DNA of 64,000 nucleotides from JAEUIX01 sp046156035 (lineage in GTDB: Bacteria > Planctomycetota > Phycisphaerae > Phycisphaerales > UBA1924): positions 62,001 to 126,000 of the forward strand of contig JBJXEW010000053.1 of NCBI GenBank assembly GCA_046156035.1, in the 5' to 3' direction. Below, one piece after another: positions 43,108 through 52,241 of this stretch. A program made the translations under genes and the position numbers. Within the stretch, counting starts at the first letter, position 1, and each line of letters begins with the position of its first letter. Under the pieces are notes generated by a model that ran no database searches, was not told the DNA's origin, and saw nothing but the letters and a program-made list of their open reading frames with translations.

Positions 43108-44856
43108 ATGAGCGCGACTGCCGCGGAACTTGCCGAGATGAAGGGCCGCAAACTCGGCCGGATTCTGACCAAACTTGGCAAGACCACGCGTGAGCGGATT
43201 CACGAGGCGCTTGCGGTCCAGAAGAACAAGCCCGACAAGATCGGCAAGTTGCTGGTGGATTTGGGGTTCTGCAAGCCCGCCGACATTGACGAGGCCTTGG
43301 CGGCTCAGGGCGGCCTGGGGTACATGGACCTGACGGGATTCGAGATTCCCGCCGAGGCCAAGGAGGCCATCGCCTCGGAGAGCGTGCAGGCGTATCAGGT
43401 GGTGCCCATCGCCTACAACCCGACGAGCAAGCGGCTGAAGATCGCGATGAAGTCGCCGGACAACTTCCGGGCGGTGGACGACCTGCGGCTGCTCATGGGC
43501 TTCAACGTTGAGGCCGTTGTGGCGGACGCCGCGGCCATCGACACGCTGATCAAGAAGCACTACTCCAAGCAGGAGTCCGTCAAAGACGTTGTCGGCGACC
43601 TGGCGAAGGACGACAAGTTCGCGAACCTGCAGAGCAAGGGCAAGGGGGGCGAGTCGATTGACTTGGACGCGGTGATGGAAGCCGCGGAGGACAACAAGGT
43701 CATCAAACTGCTGAACCTGGTGCTGCTGCAGGCCATCAAGGACAAGGCCAGCGACATCCACTTCGAGCCGTTCGAGGACGAGTTCAAGATGCGGTATCGC
43801 ATCGACGGGGTGCTCTACGAGATGGCCCCACCGCCCAAGCAACTGGGCCCGGCGATCACGAGCCGCGTGAAGGTGATGGCGAAGATGGACATCGCCGAGC
43901 GGCGGCTGCCGCAGGACGGGCGCATCGAACTCACCATCGGCGGGGCGCCGGTGGATTTGCGTGTGAGCGTGCTGCCGACGATGCACGGCGAGAGCGTGGT
44001 GATGCGTGTGCTGGACCGGGGTAACGTGAAACTCGCGCTGGATCGTGTGGGGTTGCGGCCAGACGACTTTGAGAAGTTCGACAAACTGATCCACAAGCCC
44101 AACGGGATTGTGGCGGTCACGGGCCCGACGGGCTCGGGGAAGACCACGACGCTCTACGCCGCGCTCTCGGCGCTCAACGACATCGAGACGAAGATTTTGA
44201 CGGCGGAGGACCCGGTCGAGTACGACATCGAGGGGCTGTGCCAGGTGCAGGTGAACGCGGAGGTGGAACTGACCTTTGCGCGGGCGCTGCGGAGTTTCTT
44301 GCGGCAGGACCCGGACATCATCCTGGTGGGCGAGATCCGCGACCTGGAAACCGCGCAGATCGCGGTGCAGGCGAGCCTGACGGGCCACCTGGTGCTGAGC
44401 ACGCTGCACACCAACGACGCGCCGTCGAGCGTGATCCGTCTGGTGGACCTGGGCGTGGAGCCCTTCCTGCTCACGGCCACGATGGAGGGCGTGGTGGCGC
44501 AGCGCCTGGTGCGGACGATCTGCCCCAAGTGCAAGGAGGCCTACCAGCCCACCGAGGAGGAGTTGATGGAACTGCAACTCTCCGAGCAGGCCATCGCCGG
44601 CCGCAAGTTCTTCCGCGGCAAGGGGTGCGACAACTGCTACAAGTCGGGCTTCAAGGGCCGCATGGCGCTCTTCGAGATCATGGGCATCGACGACGCGATG
44701 CGCGACCTGATTATGCAGAAGGCGAGCACGAACATTCTGCAGAACCATGCGCGGCAGATGGGGATGCGCACGCTGCGTGAGAACGGGTTGTTGGCGCTCT
44801 TCGAGGGGCAGACGACGATCGATGAAGTGATGCGGGAGACGCTGGCAGAAGAGTGA
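43108..44856 (+). CDS. Second PilB/GspE-type ATPase
   Basis: A 582-residue secretion/pilus extension ATPase paralogous to the one at 39949. An N-terminal T2SSE_N domain (KLGRILTKLGKTTRERIHEA), Walker A GPTGSGKTTTLYAALSALND, Asp box DIILVGEIRDLETAQIAVQA and zinc cysteines CPKC and CDNC are present. Sequence identity to the first is partial, so this is an old duplication. Start ATG 43108 is chosen; ATG 43138 is possible. It precedes pilC and the pseudopilins, so it may be the motor for those. Confidence 0.92.
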   Translation: MSATAAELAEMKGRKLGRILTKLGKTTRERIHEALAVQKNKPDKIGKLLVDLGFCKPADIDEALAAQGGLGYMDLTGFEIPAEAKEAIASESVQAYQVVPIAYNPTSKRLKIAMKSPDNFRAVDDLRLLMGFNVEAVVADAAAIDTLIKKHYSKQESVKDVVGDLAKDDKFANLQSKGKGGESIDLDAVMEAAEDNKVIKLLNLVLLQAIKDKASDIHFEPFEDEFKMRYRIDGVLYEMAPPPKQLGPAITSRVKVMAKMDIAERRLPQDGRIELTIGGAPVDLRVSVLPTMHGESVVMRVLDRGNVKLALDRVGLRPDDFEKFDKLIHKPNGIVAVTGPTGSGKTTTLYAALSALNDIETKILTAEDPVEYDIEGLCQVQVNAEVELTFARALRSFLRQDPDIILVGEIRDLETAQIAVQASLTGHLVLSTLHTNDAPSSVIRLVDLGVEPFLLTATMEGVVAQRLVRTICPKCKEAYQPTEEELMELQLSEQAIAGRKFFRGKGCDNCYKSGFKGRMALFEIMGIDDAMRDLIMQKASTNILQNHARQMGMRTLRENGLLALFEGQTTIDEVMRETLAEE

Positions 44857-44859
44857 GAA

Positions 44860-44903
44860 AAGGCACGACGAAGGCACGAAGAAGGCACGAAGAAGGCACG
44901 AAG
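44860..44903. repeat. 11-bp tandem repeat at the gspE-pilC junction
   Basis: Four copies of aaggcacgaag (the first ends in acg) lie between the stop at 44856 and the pilC start at 44913. The last copies provide the GAAGG used as ribosome-binding site. Confidence 0.8.
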
Positions 44904-44912
44904 GCAGAACGC

Positions 44913-46202
44913 ATGGCCACATTTGCATACGAAGCGCTGAACGCATCGGGCAAGCCGCAGAAGGGCACGATCGATGCCGCGACGAGCGAGGACGCGATCA
45001 AGAAGGTGAAGGAGCAGGGCTTCTTCCCGACGTCGGTGCGCGAGCAGAAGGGCAAGAAGGACGCGAAGAAGGACGGTGCGCCCGGCGCGAGCGTGAAGCC
45101 CAAGAAGAAGAAGGGCGGCGGCTTCTCCATCGGCGGCGTCGCGACCAAGCAGATCACGGCGTTCACGCGCCAGTTGTCCACGCTTCAGGACGCGGGCCTG
45201 CCGCTGCTGCGCTCGCTGCAGATTCTGGAGGAGCAGCAGAAGCCCGGCAAGTTCAAGAGCATTATTCAGGGCGTGTGCGAAGAGGTGGAGGGGGGTTCGA
45301 GCCTTTCGGAGGGGATGGCCAAGTTCCCCAAGGCCTTCGACCGGCTGTTCACAAAGATGGTGGCCGCGGGCGAGATCGGCGGCGTGCTGGACATCATCCT
45401 GCAGCGGCTTGCGGAGTTCATGGAGAAGGCGCAGCGGCTGAAGCGCAAGGTGGTGGGCGCGTCGATGTACCCCGTCATGGTCATCGTGATCGCGGTGGGC
45501 ATCGTCACGTTCATCATGGTGAAGATCATCCCCAAGTTCAAGGAGATCTTCGCGGAGTTCGGCGTGAGCATGCCGCTCTTGACGCAGAAACTCATCGAGA
45601 CCAGTTCGTTCATGGCGGGGTCCATGCCCGGCCAGAAGATTCCCGGATGGGTGCTCATCATCGGCGTGCCGTTCGCGCTGATGTTCCTGTGGAAGAGCAG
45701 CCGCAAGACCAACCCGGGGCGGGCGGTGACGGACACGGTGGTGATGTACGTGCCCGTGATGGGCGCCCTGGTGAAGAAGACGGCGATCGCCAAGTTCACG
45801 CGCACGCTGGGCACGCTGATCAACGCGGGCGTGCCGATTCTGGAGGCCATCAGCATCACGCGCGACACCGTGGGCAACTACGTCTACGAGAAGGCGCTCA
45901 ACAAGGTGCACGACAGCATCCGCGAGGGTGAGACCTTCGCGCAGCCGCTGCGCGAGGCCAAGGTCGTGGACTCGCTGGTGGTGAACATGATCGACGTGGG
46001 CGAGGAGACGGGCGACCTGGACGCCATGCTGTTGAAGATCGCCGACAACTACGACGAAGAGGTGGACGTGGCCGTGAACGGCATGGTGAAACTCATCGAA
46101 CCCCTCCTCGTCGTCGTCCTGGGCGGCACCGTGGGCACGATCGTCGTCGCCATGTTCCTGCCCCTCGTCGCCATCATCGAGAAACTGCAGGGCGGCGGCT
46201 GA
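44913..46202 (+). CDS. pilC: Type IV pilus/type II secretion inner-membrane platform protein PilC/GspF
   Basis: PilC/GspF is the polytopic platform coupling ATPase to pilin assembly. The 429-residue product begins with FAYEALNASGKPQKGTIDAA, then a Lys-rich segment (KKDAKKDG...KPKKKKGGG), then TKQITAFTRQLSTLQDAGLP and three membrane helices (around YPVMVIVIAVGIVTFIMVKI, IPGWVLIIGVPFALMFLWKS and LLVVVLGGTVGTIVVAMFLP). The two GspF repeats are both present. Start ATG 44913 is favoured over the upstream frame that contains the tandem repeat. Confidence 0.95.
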   Translation: MATFAYEALNASGKPQKGTIDAATSEDAIKKVKEQGFFPTSVREQKGKKDAKKDGAPGASVKPKKKKGGGFSIGGVATKQITAFTRQLSTLQDAGLPLLRSLQILEEQQKPGKFKSIIQGVCEEVEGGSSLSEGMAKFPKAFDRLFTKMVAAGEIGGVLDIILQRLAEFMEKAQRLKRKVVGASMYPVMVIVIAVGIVTFIMVKIIPKFKEIFAEFGVSMPLLTQKLIETSSFMAGSMPGQKIPGWVLIIGVPFALMFLWKSSRKTNPGRAVTDTVVMYVPVMGALVKKTAIAKFTRTLGTLINAGVPILEAISITRDTVGNYVYEKALNKVHDSIREGETFAQPLREAKVVDSLVVNMIDVGEETGDLDAMLLKIADNYDEEVDVAVNGMVKLIEPLLVVVLGGTVGTIVVAMFLPLVAIIEKLQGGG

Positions 46203-46257
46203 GCGGCGGCGGCCGTGGCCGTTCGCGGCTCGCGCATCGCCGGAAGCGAACACACCC

Positions 46258-47295
46258 ATGAAGGTTCAGGCCATCAATCCCGAAGGGCAGACGCGCCGGT
46301 GCGCGAAGCGAGGTTTCACCTTGGTGGAGATCCTCATCATGATCACGCTGATCGTGGTGCTCTCGGCGCTCTTGTTGTTTGCGATCGGGCCGGCGGTAAA
46401 ATCGGCACGCACCGCATCGGACCATGCGTTTGCGCGCTCGATGGGTGTGGGCGTGGAGCAGTTCCGCCAGCAGTTCGGTTTCCTGCCGCCGCTGGTGGAT
46501 GACTTCGCCTCCGGCGGCCCGATCGAGGAACCGGCCAGCCCGGCGCTGCCGTTCATCCGCCTCAAGACGGGCGACACCATCCTGCCGCGCAACGACGCGG
46601 TGAACCAGGCGCGGTTCCTGCGGCACGAAGACACACCGCCGGACGGCGCGAACCAGACGACGCTGCGGATGAGTTATTTTTCGCTGCCGTTCTACCTGCT
46701 GGGCACGGCGGGCGAGAGCAACACCGACACCATGATGAACGCCAAGGTGGACGGCGTGCAGGGTCCCGGCTTCACGCAGCCCCTGGCCGATGGCACGTTC
46801 ACACGCAGCGGCACTCGCCACGAGCCGATGATGAGCCTTGCGGGCCTCACCGAACGATTGCAGTTGCTCGGCGGCACCAACGAACGCACGTTTGGGGATC
46901 GGCAGCGCCGCGGCGTGCGATACTACCGCTGGGCGCCCACACTGCACGTGGCCGCGGGCACGCCCGTGCCGCCGCTCGTGGTTCCCGCGCCGGCCAACGA
47001 CCCGCTTCTGGCCGGGCAGGTGCGTTCGTACAACGCCCCCACGGTGTTTCCTTTGGGCGTGCGCCAGCGCCTCATCAGCGGGCAACTCGAGCCTGTGGCC
47101 GCGGTCATGTCGCCCCAGCAGCGCAGCGCCCGCTACGCGATCGTCTTTCCCGGGCTAGACGGCCTCTTCGGCGACGAGACCATCGCCACGCTGCGCACCC
47201 AACTGGGCCTCATCGCCTCCACGCAGATCGATGACGACGAGGTCCGCAGGCGCGCGGCGCTGGACAACCTGGTTATTCTGGAGGGCGGATCATGA
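46258..47295 (+). CDS. Pseudopilin 1 (prepilin-type N-terminus, GspG-like)
   Basis: The 345-residue product has a prepilin leader ending in KRG, then FTLVEILIMITLIVVLSALL with Glu5, the peptidase/methylation signature. The rest is a large globular domain (FRQQFGFLPPLVDDF, DGLFGDETIATLRTQLGLI) much longer than ordinary pseudopilins. It is the first of four consecutive pseudopilin genes overlapping by 4 bp, directly after pilC. Confidence 0.87.
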   Translation: MKVQAINPEGQTRRCAKRGFTLVEILIMITLIVVLSALLLFAIGPAVKSARTASDHAFARSMGVGVEQFRQQFGFLPPLVDDFASGGPIEEPASPALPFIRLKTGDTILPRNDAVNQARFLRHEDTPPDGANQTTLRMSYFSLPFYLLGTAGESNTDTMMNAKVDGVQGPGFTQPLADGTFTRSGTRHEPMMSLAGLTERLQLLGGTNERTFGDRQRRGVRYYRWAPTLHVAAGTPVPPLVVPAPANDPLLAGQVRSYNAPTVFPLGVRQRLISGQLEPVAAVMSPQQRSARYAIVFPGLDGLFGDETIATLRTQLGLIASTQIDDDEVRRRAALDNLVILEGGS

Positions 47296-48608
47296 GAGAC
47301 CTCCTCCGCTCCGTACACACGCCACACGCACCGCGCTTCACTTGGCGAGCGAGCCGGCGCGGCCGCGCGCCGGCCTTCACGCTGGTGGAGATGCTGGTGG
47401 TCATGCTGGTGATGAGCATCGTGGCGCTGCTCACGGTGCCGGCGTTCAACGCCTTCTCACGCTCCAACACGCAGACGCAGGCCGAGGAGGCGCTGAAGGC
47501 GGCCCTGCGGGCGGCCCGCGACGCGGCCCTGGATTCCAGCCCCGGCGAAGATGTCGTCGCGGTGTTCGTGCAGCCGCTCGCGGGGTCGTTGCAGGTGGTG
47601 CTGGCGCGGCGTGCGGGCACGATCGCCGATGTGCTCGCCACCACGGGCAACCCGCCGGTGGTGCGCGAGGTCTTCGTGCCCATCGAGAGCGCCCCGGTGG
47701 TTTCGATTCCCCGTGGATACGCGGCACGGGGGTATGTGGGCCCCGGCGTACTCCCCGATTCGGCTTCGCCGGTTTCCGACTGGTACGTCAGGAGCGCAGG
47801 CGGTGGAGTGATCTATCAAGCGTCGCAGTCGGCCTGGGTAGCACCGGAGACGCACTACTTCAAGCAGGTGTACAACACCGGCGGGCTCGCCGGGCAGGAC
47901 GACGGCGCCGATCGCAACACGTTCATGATGCGCTTCGAGGGCGGCACGGGCGCGGCATCCCTGAACCCGGCGGCGGTGCTGGTGGTGCTGCCGCGCAACT
48001 CGGCCACGGGGCGCGACGCAGCGCCGTGGATGCAGAACCGTCTGGACGTGCCGCTGGATGCCCTGGGTCGGCCCCGCCCGCTGGCAGTGGTGGTGGACGG
48101 GATTCTCAACGCCCTGCCCGCGGGCCTGCCGGCCAGCCCGACGCAGGCGGCGGTGAACGTGGCGCGGCGGCAGTTGCTGGGGCACGAGTCGAGCGACACG
48201 GTGCTGGCGGGGCCGGTGCCGCGCGTGGCGGTGTATGAAGAGTCGCGGCTGGCGGCGACGCTGGGCACACGTGTGGACCGGCTGACGGGCACGCTGTACT
48301 GGGCGGGGACCGACACGACCGACACGGACCGGCAGGCGGCGTTCTATGACCCGGGCACATCGCCCAACAACATCCGGCCGCACGTGCAGACCGGCGGCTT
48401 GGGCCAGGGAACGTACGCGAGCGTGCGCGAGGCGATTGACGGGTGGTTGCTCGGTGACACAAACCTCAACGGCACGTTCGGCGATGCCCGGAGCACCGCG
48501 CTCACCAAGGTGGTGGACCTGCCGGTGGCCAAGGTCTTCATGCTTGACCGCACGCTGGGTGAGCCGGTGGAGGTGCCGCTGACCGCGCCGAAGGTGGAGG
48601 CGCCATGA
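47292..48608 (+). CDS. Pseudopilin 2 (GspH-like)
   Basis: A 438-residue prepilin-like protein. The leader is long (about 28 residues, ending RAPA) and precedes FTLVEMLVVMLVMSIVALLT with Glu5. The residue before Phe is Ala rather than Gly, which is less common but tolerated by some prepilin peptidases. EEALKAALRAARDAALDSSP behind the helix resembles GspH. The large remainder (LGTRVDRLTGTLYWAGTD and beyond) is unassigned. It overlaps pseudopilins 1 and 3 by 4 bp. Confidence 0.85.
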   Translation: MRDLLRSVHTPHAPRFTWRASRRGRAPAFTLVEMLVVMLVMSIVALLTVPAFNAFSRSNTQTQAEEALKAALRAARDAALDSSPGEDVVAVFVQPLAGSLQVVLARRAGTIADVLATTGNPPVVREVFVPIESAPVVSIPRGYAARGYVGPGVLPDSASPVSDWYVRSAGGGVIYQASQSAWVAPETHYFKQVYNTGGLAGQDDGADRNTFMMRFEGGTGAASLNPAAVLVVLPRNSATGRDAAPWMQNRLDVPLDALGRPRPLAVVVDGILNALPAGLPASPTQAAVNVARRQLLGHESSDTVLAGPVPRVAVYEESRLAATLGTRVDRLTGTLYWAGTDTTDTDRQAAFYDPGTSPNNIRPHVQTGGLGQGTYASVREAIDGWLLGDTNLNGTFGDARSTALTKVVDLPVAKVFMLDRTLGEPVEVPLTAPKVEAP

Positions 48609-50317
48609 ACACCGTGCGGATTCCTCTGTTGAACTCGTCTACAGAGCCTGGTGGCACAGGCTTTCAGCCGGTGTCCTACCGGGCCTGGGGGCACGGGTCT
48701 CTCCCGTTTATCGAGGTCTGGAGGCACAGCCTGAAAGGCTGTGCCACAAGAACTCAAAGGCTTTGCCGCGGGAACGCGAGAGGGTTCTCGCTGGTGGAGG
48801 TGCTGATGGCGATCCTCATCCTGGGGATCGGCCTGCTGGGTCTGGGCTCGGTGCTGCCGGCGGTGGTGAAGCAGCAGCAGGCGAGCACCGAATCGGCGAT
48901 GGGGAGTTTGGCGATGAACGGCGCGCGTGCCGCGCTGAAGGTGGGCAGGCAGGGGCGCAACGAGGTGCAGCGCGTGGTGGTGGGGTTCAACCTTGACCCC
49001 ACGACGGGGGGTGTGCCCACGGGCCTGGCCTTCAACCTGAGCTTCGGCACCTCCGGGGCGCGCACGGCCAACATTCTGGTGCAGACCACCGCTGCGACGC
49101 CGCAACTGCTGGAGGAGGCCTTGGTGAGCTTGGACGCGCTCGCGGGCGACCAGAGCGGGCCAGACCCGGCGCCCCCGGAGCGCACCGTGCGTGTGAGCGG
49201 CCGGAGCGTGGTTGACGGCACGCCCGCGCGGGCGACGATCACCTACGACGTTTCGTTCATCGGCCGCATGGGCGGAGCCGATGTGCCCCTGCTCGAAGGC
49301 GCGGCGGTGGGGGGGGGGCTCACCATCAGCACGGCCACAGAGCAGGTGGTGGGCGTGCCAGCGCTGGATTCCACCTTCTGGACCGAACTGGCGCACCTGG
49401 ACCCTGCCGCGTACCCCGATGAGGCCCTGCCGCGCGATGCGAGCTGGATGGTGCCAGCGGTTGAGACGAGCACGGGCCCCGGGAACGATCGCGGCGCAAC
49501 GCTCCTGGGCGTGAACGGCCTCGGCGAGACCTTCTTCCCGGCAGACCGCAGGCTCACGATCAGTCTGGGCGAGCGGTTGCAGCCATCCGAGGCTTCCGGC
49601 CCGGGCGCCGACTTTGCCAACGCGAGCGCGGCTGCCGCGCCCGCCCCCGTGCCGCAGTATGTGTGGGATATCGCGGTGCGGCGCACCGGCCCCTTCCGCA
49701 CGGGCACGGATCGGTACGGGCGGAACTACAGCGAGGGGTACCAGCCGCCGGAGTTCACGCGCGTGCAGACGGCGATCTTCCTGCGGCGTGTGGACGGGCG
49801 GCTGAGGGCACCCGCGGACATGAGCGTTTTCCGTGCGCTGCTGGCTCGCATGGGTGCGCCGGCAGACCGGCGCTGGCCGGTGTCGGTGGACACGAGCGGC
49901 AGGCCGACCAACGACGGCCTTGTGGTGAGCCGCACCTATTCCACGCCCGTCGCATGGTCGGTGGAGTACCTGCCCACGCGTGTCGGCCCGGACGGACGGG
50001 CGACGCGCGACATGCTGGAACTGACGATGAGCGGCACCTTCGACCGTCTGCCGGTGGGCACGAGCAGCGTGCAGATCACCACGGTCTTCCAAGCCGCGGC
50101 ACGGCCGGGGCAGTTGCTCGTGGACAACCTCGGCAACGTGTACACCGTGATCGGGCCCGTTCCCGGGTTTGCCAACACGCTGCGTGTGTCGCCGCCTATC
50201 TCGCCGGACGTGGTGGCAACCGACCTGAATGCGCAGGACGGCGCGGGCACGATCCGGCAGATTGTGTTCGTGCCCGAGGGTGCCGTGAGCGTGCACGTGG
50301 AGGTGGCCAACCCGTGA
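48605..50317 (+). CDS. Pseudopilin 3 (GspI/PilV-like) with repeat-encoded leader
   Basis: The 570-residue product has its prepilin site at NARG-FSLVEVLMAILILGIGLLG. The leader before the site is about 60 residues, far longer than normal, because a palindromic repeat (48650-48750) lies in frame and encodes GGTGFQPVSYRAW and RHSLKGCAT. ATG 48605 overlaps the previous stop (ATGA) and has GGTGGAGG upstream; no start near the FSLVE site would keep the Gly. The extracellular domain is large and unassigned. Processing by prepilin peptidase is inferred. Confidence 0.83.
   Translation: MNTVRIPLLNSSTEPGGTGFQPVSYRAWGHGSLPFIEVWRHSLKGCATRTQRLCRGNARGFSLVEVLMAILILGIGLLGLGSVLPAVVKQQQASTESAMGSLAMNGARAALKVGRQGRNEVQRVVVGFNLDPTTGGVPTGLAFNLSFGTSGARTANILVQTTAATPQLLEEALVSLDALAGDQSGPDPAPPERTVRVSGRSVVDGTPARATITYDVSFIGRMGGADVPLLEGAAVGGGLTISTATEQVVGVPALDSTFWTELAHLDPAAYPDEALPRDASWMVPAVETSTGPGNDRGATLLGVNGLGETFFPADRRLTISLGERLQPSEASGPGADFANASAAAAPAPVPQYVWDIAVRRTGPFRTGTDRYGRNYSEGYQPPEFTRVQTAIFLRRVDGRLRAPADMSVFRALLARMGAPADRRWPVSVDTSGRPTNDGLVVSRTYSTPVAWSVEYLPTRVGPDGRATRDMLELTMSGTFDRLPVGTSSVQITTVFQAAARPGQLLVDNLGNVYTVIGPVPGFANTLRVSPPISPDVVATDLNAQDGAGTIRQIVFVPEGAVSVHVEVANP
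48650..48750. repeat. GGCACAG palindromic repeat inside pseudopilin 3
   Basis: Its right half has a perfect 10-bp stem, GGCACAGCCT-gaa-AGGCTGTGCC (48723-48745). The left half (TGGCACAGGCTTTCAG) can also pair with the right (15 of 16). The translated motifs (GTGFQPV and HSLKGCAT) recur in many planctomycete proteins, by general knowledge. Confidence 0.85.
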
Positions 50318-52140
50318 TCCGCCGCGCCGCATCAAACCCGATCCGTTTCCGTCGCGCCGGCTTCACGCTGGTGGAACTGCTCGTGGCCGTGGCCATCGTC
50401 GGCCTGCTCACCGTGGGCATCGCGCAGGTCTTTTCGCTCACCGGCAAAACCGTGGCTTCGGGCCGGCGGCTGAGCACGCTGAACACCTACGCCACGATCA
50501 TCGAACGCCAGTTGCGGGCGGATATCGCCGGCATCAGCCGCGAGGGTTTCATGGTCATGCGCCACCAACTGGTGCAGGATTCGATCGACGACGCCCGCGG
50601 CGTGCAACTCTCGCCCGGCGATGAGCGGCCGCGCGACAGGCGTGCGGATGAACTGGTGTTCTTCGCGCGGGGCGATTTTCAGACGGCGCGCGAGCCCCTG
50701 CACCCTTCCCGCGTGGCGCGGTCGGATGTGGCGAGGATCTATTACGGGCACGGTCTGCGGGGCACGAACGCCGCGACGACGCTGCCGCAGGTTGATGACC
50801 CGCCGACCACGGCCGCTCCCAGCGGGCTGGGCGAGCGCATCAACTCGCCGGGCCAGACGCTGCCAAACCAGTACGCCGGCGATTGGACGCTGTTGCGGAA
50901 CGTGTGCCTGCTGGCGGTGCCCCGGGCCGGGAACCAGCCGCTGCCGACCCTGGCGGCGAACTACGCGTATCTCCTCGCGCCCAACAAGTGGAACGACCGC
51001 GATGCGCAGGTGGCCCTGCAGCCCGGGGCGGTGAGCATCTTCCGCACCGTGGCCCTGGGGAGCAGCCTGCCCGCCTCGAACACGCTGGTGCGCGCGGGGC
51101 GGCGGCCGATGCTTGCCAGCGGCCTGGTTGATGTCGTGACGACGGACCTGTCGGAGGTGCGCGGGTTTGTGAACGGTGCGCCGCCGCCCGCGCTGCTCAA
51201 CTCCGCGGCCGCGATCACCGCGCTTACGCAGTTCTTCGCGTTCACGGGCGCCGACGCGACGGAGCCGGCCTGGTCGGGAATGCTGGCGCGTGAGCGGATG
51301 CAGGCGTGGATGCGCGATGCGCTTCCGGCGGATTCGGACGGCCTGGGCCCCACCGGCACGCCCCAGCGGATGCGATATGAGCCGCGCCCGCCGAACTTTT
51401 CGGGCGAGGGGCTTTCGTGGGGTGCCAGCGATGTGGACTTCCGCCGCGCGGATCAGTTGATGCTCAGCGCCTCGAACTTTGTGCCCCGCTGCTCGGAGTT
51501 CATGGTGGAGTGGAGTTTCGGGCAGGTGGAGCCTGGCACGGGCATCCCCGGCGAAGGGCGCGTGCTCTGGCACGGTCTGGAGCGCGAGGTGCGCATCTCC
51601 GGCGCGGCCGCGTTCGACAACCTGGTGGATTACCGCGTACGCCCGTACGGACAGGGGCCGACCGGCCCGCGAGCCCTGCCCACTCTCCCGGCCGATCCGC
51701 TGGGCGAACTTGCGGGGCAGGTGTACACGCTCAACACGGGCGCGCAGGCCCAGCGGGCGATCAGCCCGCTCCTGATTCACAGCGATGAGACCGGTACCTC
51801 GCCGCCGCCGGCGATCAACATGCGCCTCGGGCCGCTCTACTCCTACTTCGGCTACGTGGACCCGATGTTCGACCCCGCGCCGGAATTCGCCCTCGCCCCG
51901 ACGGACCCTCAGGCGGCCAAGCGAGATTTTCTGGTGGATGTGCAGCCGCCCGCACCCACCGCCTTCCCGACGTACGACCCGCTGGTGGGCGACCGCCTGG
52001 TGCAGCCCGATACGGTGGAGTGGGCGTGGCCCAAGTTGATCCGCATCACGCTGCGGATGGTGGACCCGGCCGATTCGAGCACCGAGCAGACATACCAGTT
52101 TGTGCTGCCCCTCCCGGAGCGCGGGCGCGGCATCGAGTGA
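50314..52140 (+). CDS. Pseudopilin 4 (GspJ-like), GTG start
   Basis: A 608-residue product. GTG at 50314 overlaps the previous TGA (GTGA) and follows GGAGGTGG by 8 nt; the leader ends RRAG, followed by FTLVELLVAVAIVGLLTVGI with Glu5. The segment after the helix (TLNTYATIIERQLRADIAGI) resembles GspJ. The rest is a long beta-rich region (LMLSASNFVPRCSEFMVEWS). The size is about three times that of typical GspJ. Confidence 0.85.
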   Translation: MIRRAASNPIRFRRAGFTLVELLVAVAIVGLLTVGIAQVFSLTGKTVASGRRLSTLNTYATIIERQLRADIAGISREGFMVMRHQLVQDSIDDARGVQLSPGDERPRDRRADELVFFARGDFQTAREPLHPSRVARSDVARIYYGHGLRGTNAATTLPQVDDPPTTAAPSGLGERINSPGQTLPNQYAGDWTLLRNVCLLAVPRAGNQPLPTLAANYAYLLAPNKWNDRDAQVALQPGAVSIFRTVALGSSLPASNTLVRAGRRPMLASGLVDVVTTDLSEVRGFVNGAPPPALLNSAAAITALTQFFAFTGADATEPAWSGMLARERMQAWMRDALPADSDGLGPTGTPQRMRYEPRPPNFSGEGLSWGASDVDFRRADQLMLSASNFVPRCSEFMVEWSFGQVEPGTGIPGEGRVLWHGLEREVRISGAAAFDNLVDYRVRPYGQGPTGPRALPTLPADPLGELAGQVYTLNTGAQAQRAISPLLIHSDETGTSPPPAINMRLGPLYSYFGYVDPMFDPAPEFALAPTDPQAAKRDFLVDVQPPAPTAFPTYDPLVGDRLVQPDTVEWAWPKLIRITLRMVDPADSSTEQTYQFVLPLPERGRGIE

Positions 52141-52241
52141 CGCCTCGTGTGCCGCGTGCAAAACGCGGCGGGCACGGTTGGGCGGGGTGCGGGTGAATGA
52201 GTGACGGTGGGCCACGAGAGCCCGAGATCGGAGCAGTGCTT

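Noticed and set aside
42634..46259. Long minus-strand frames opposite the second ATPase and pilC
   Set aside because: Composition is that of an antisense shadow, with no start context; the plus strand carries intact conserved genes.
49663..50313. In-frame upstream extension of the GspJ-like gene
   Set aside because: It is another frame of pseudopilin 3. The GTG at 50314 with SD and GTGA overlap is the better start.
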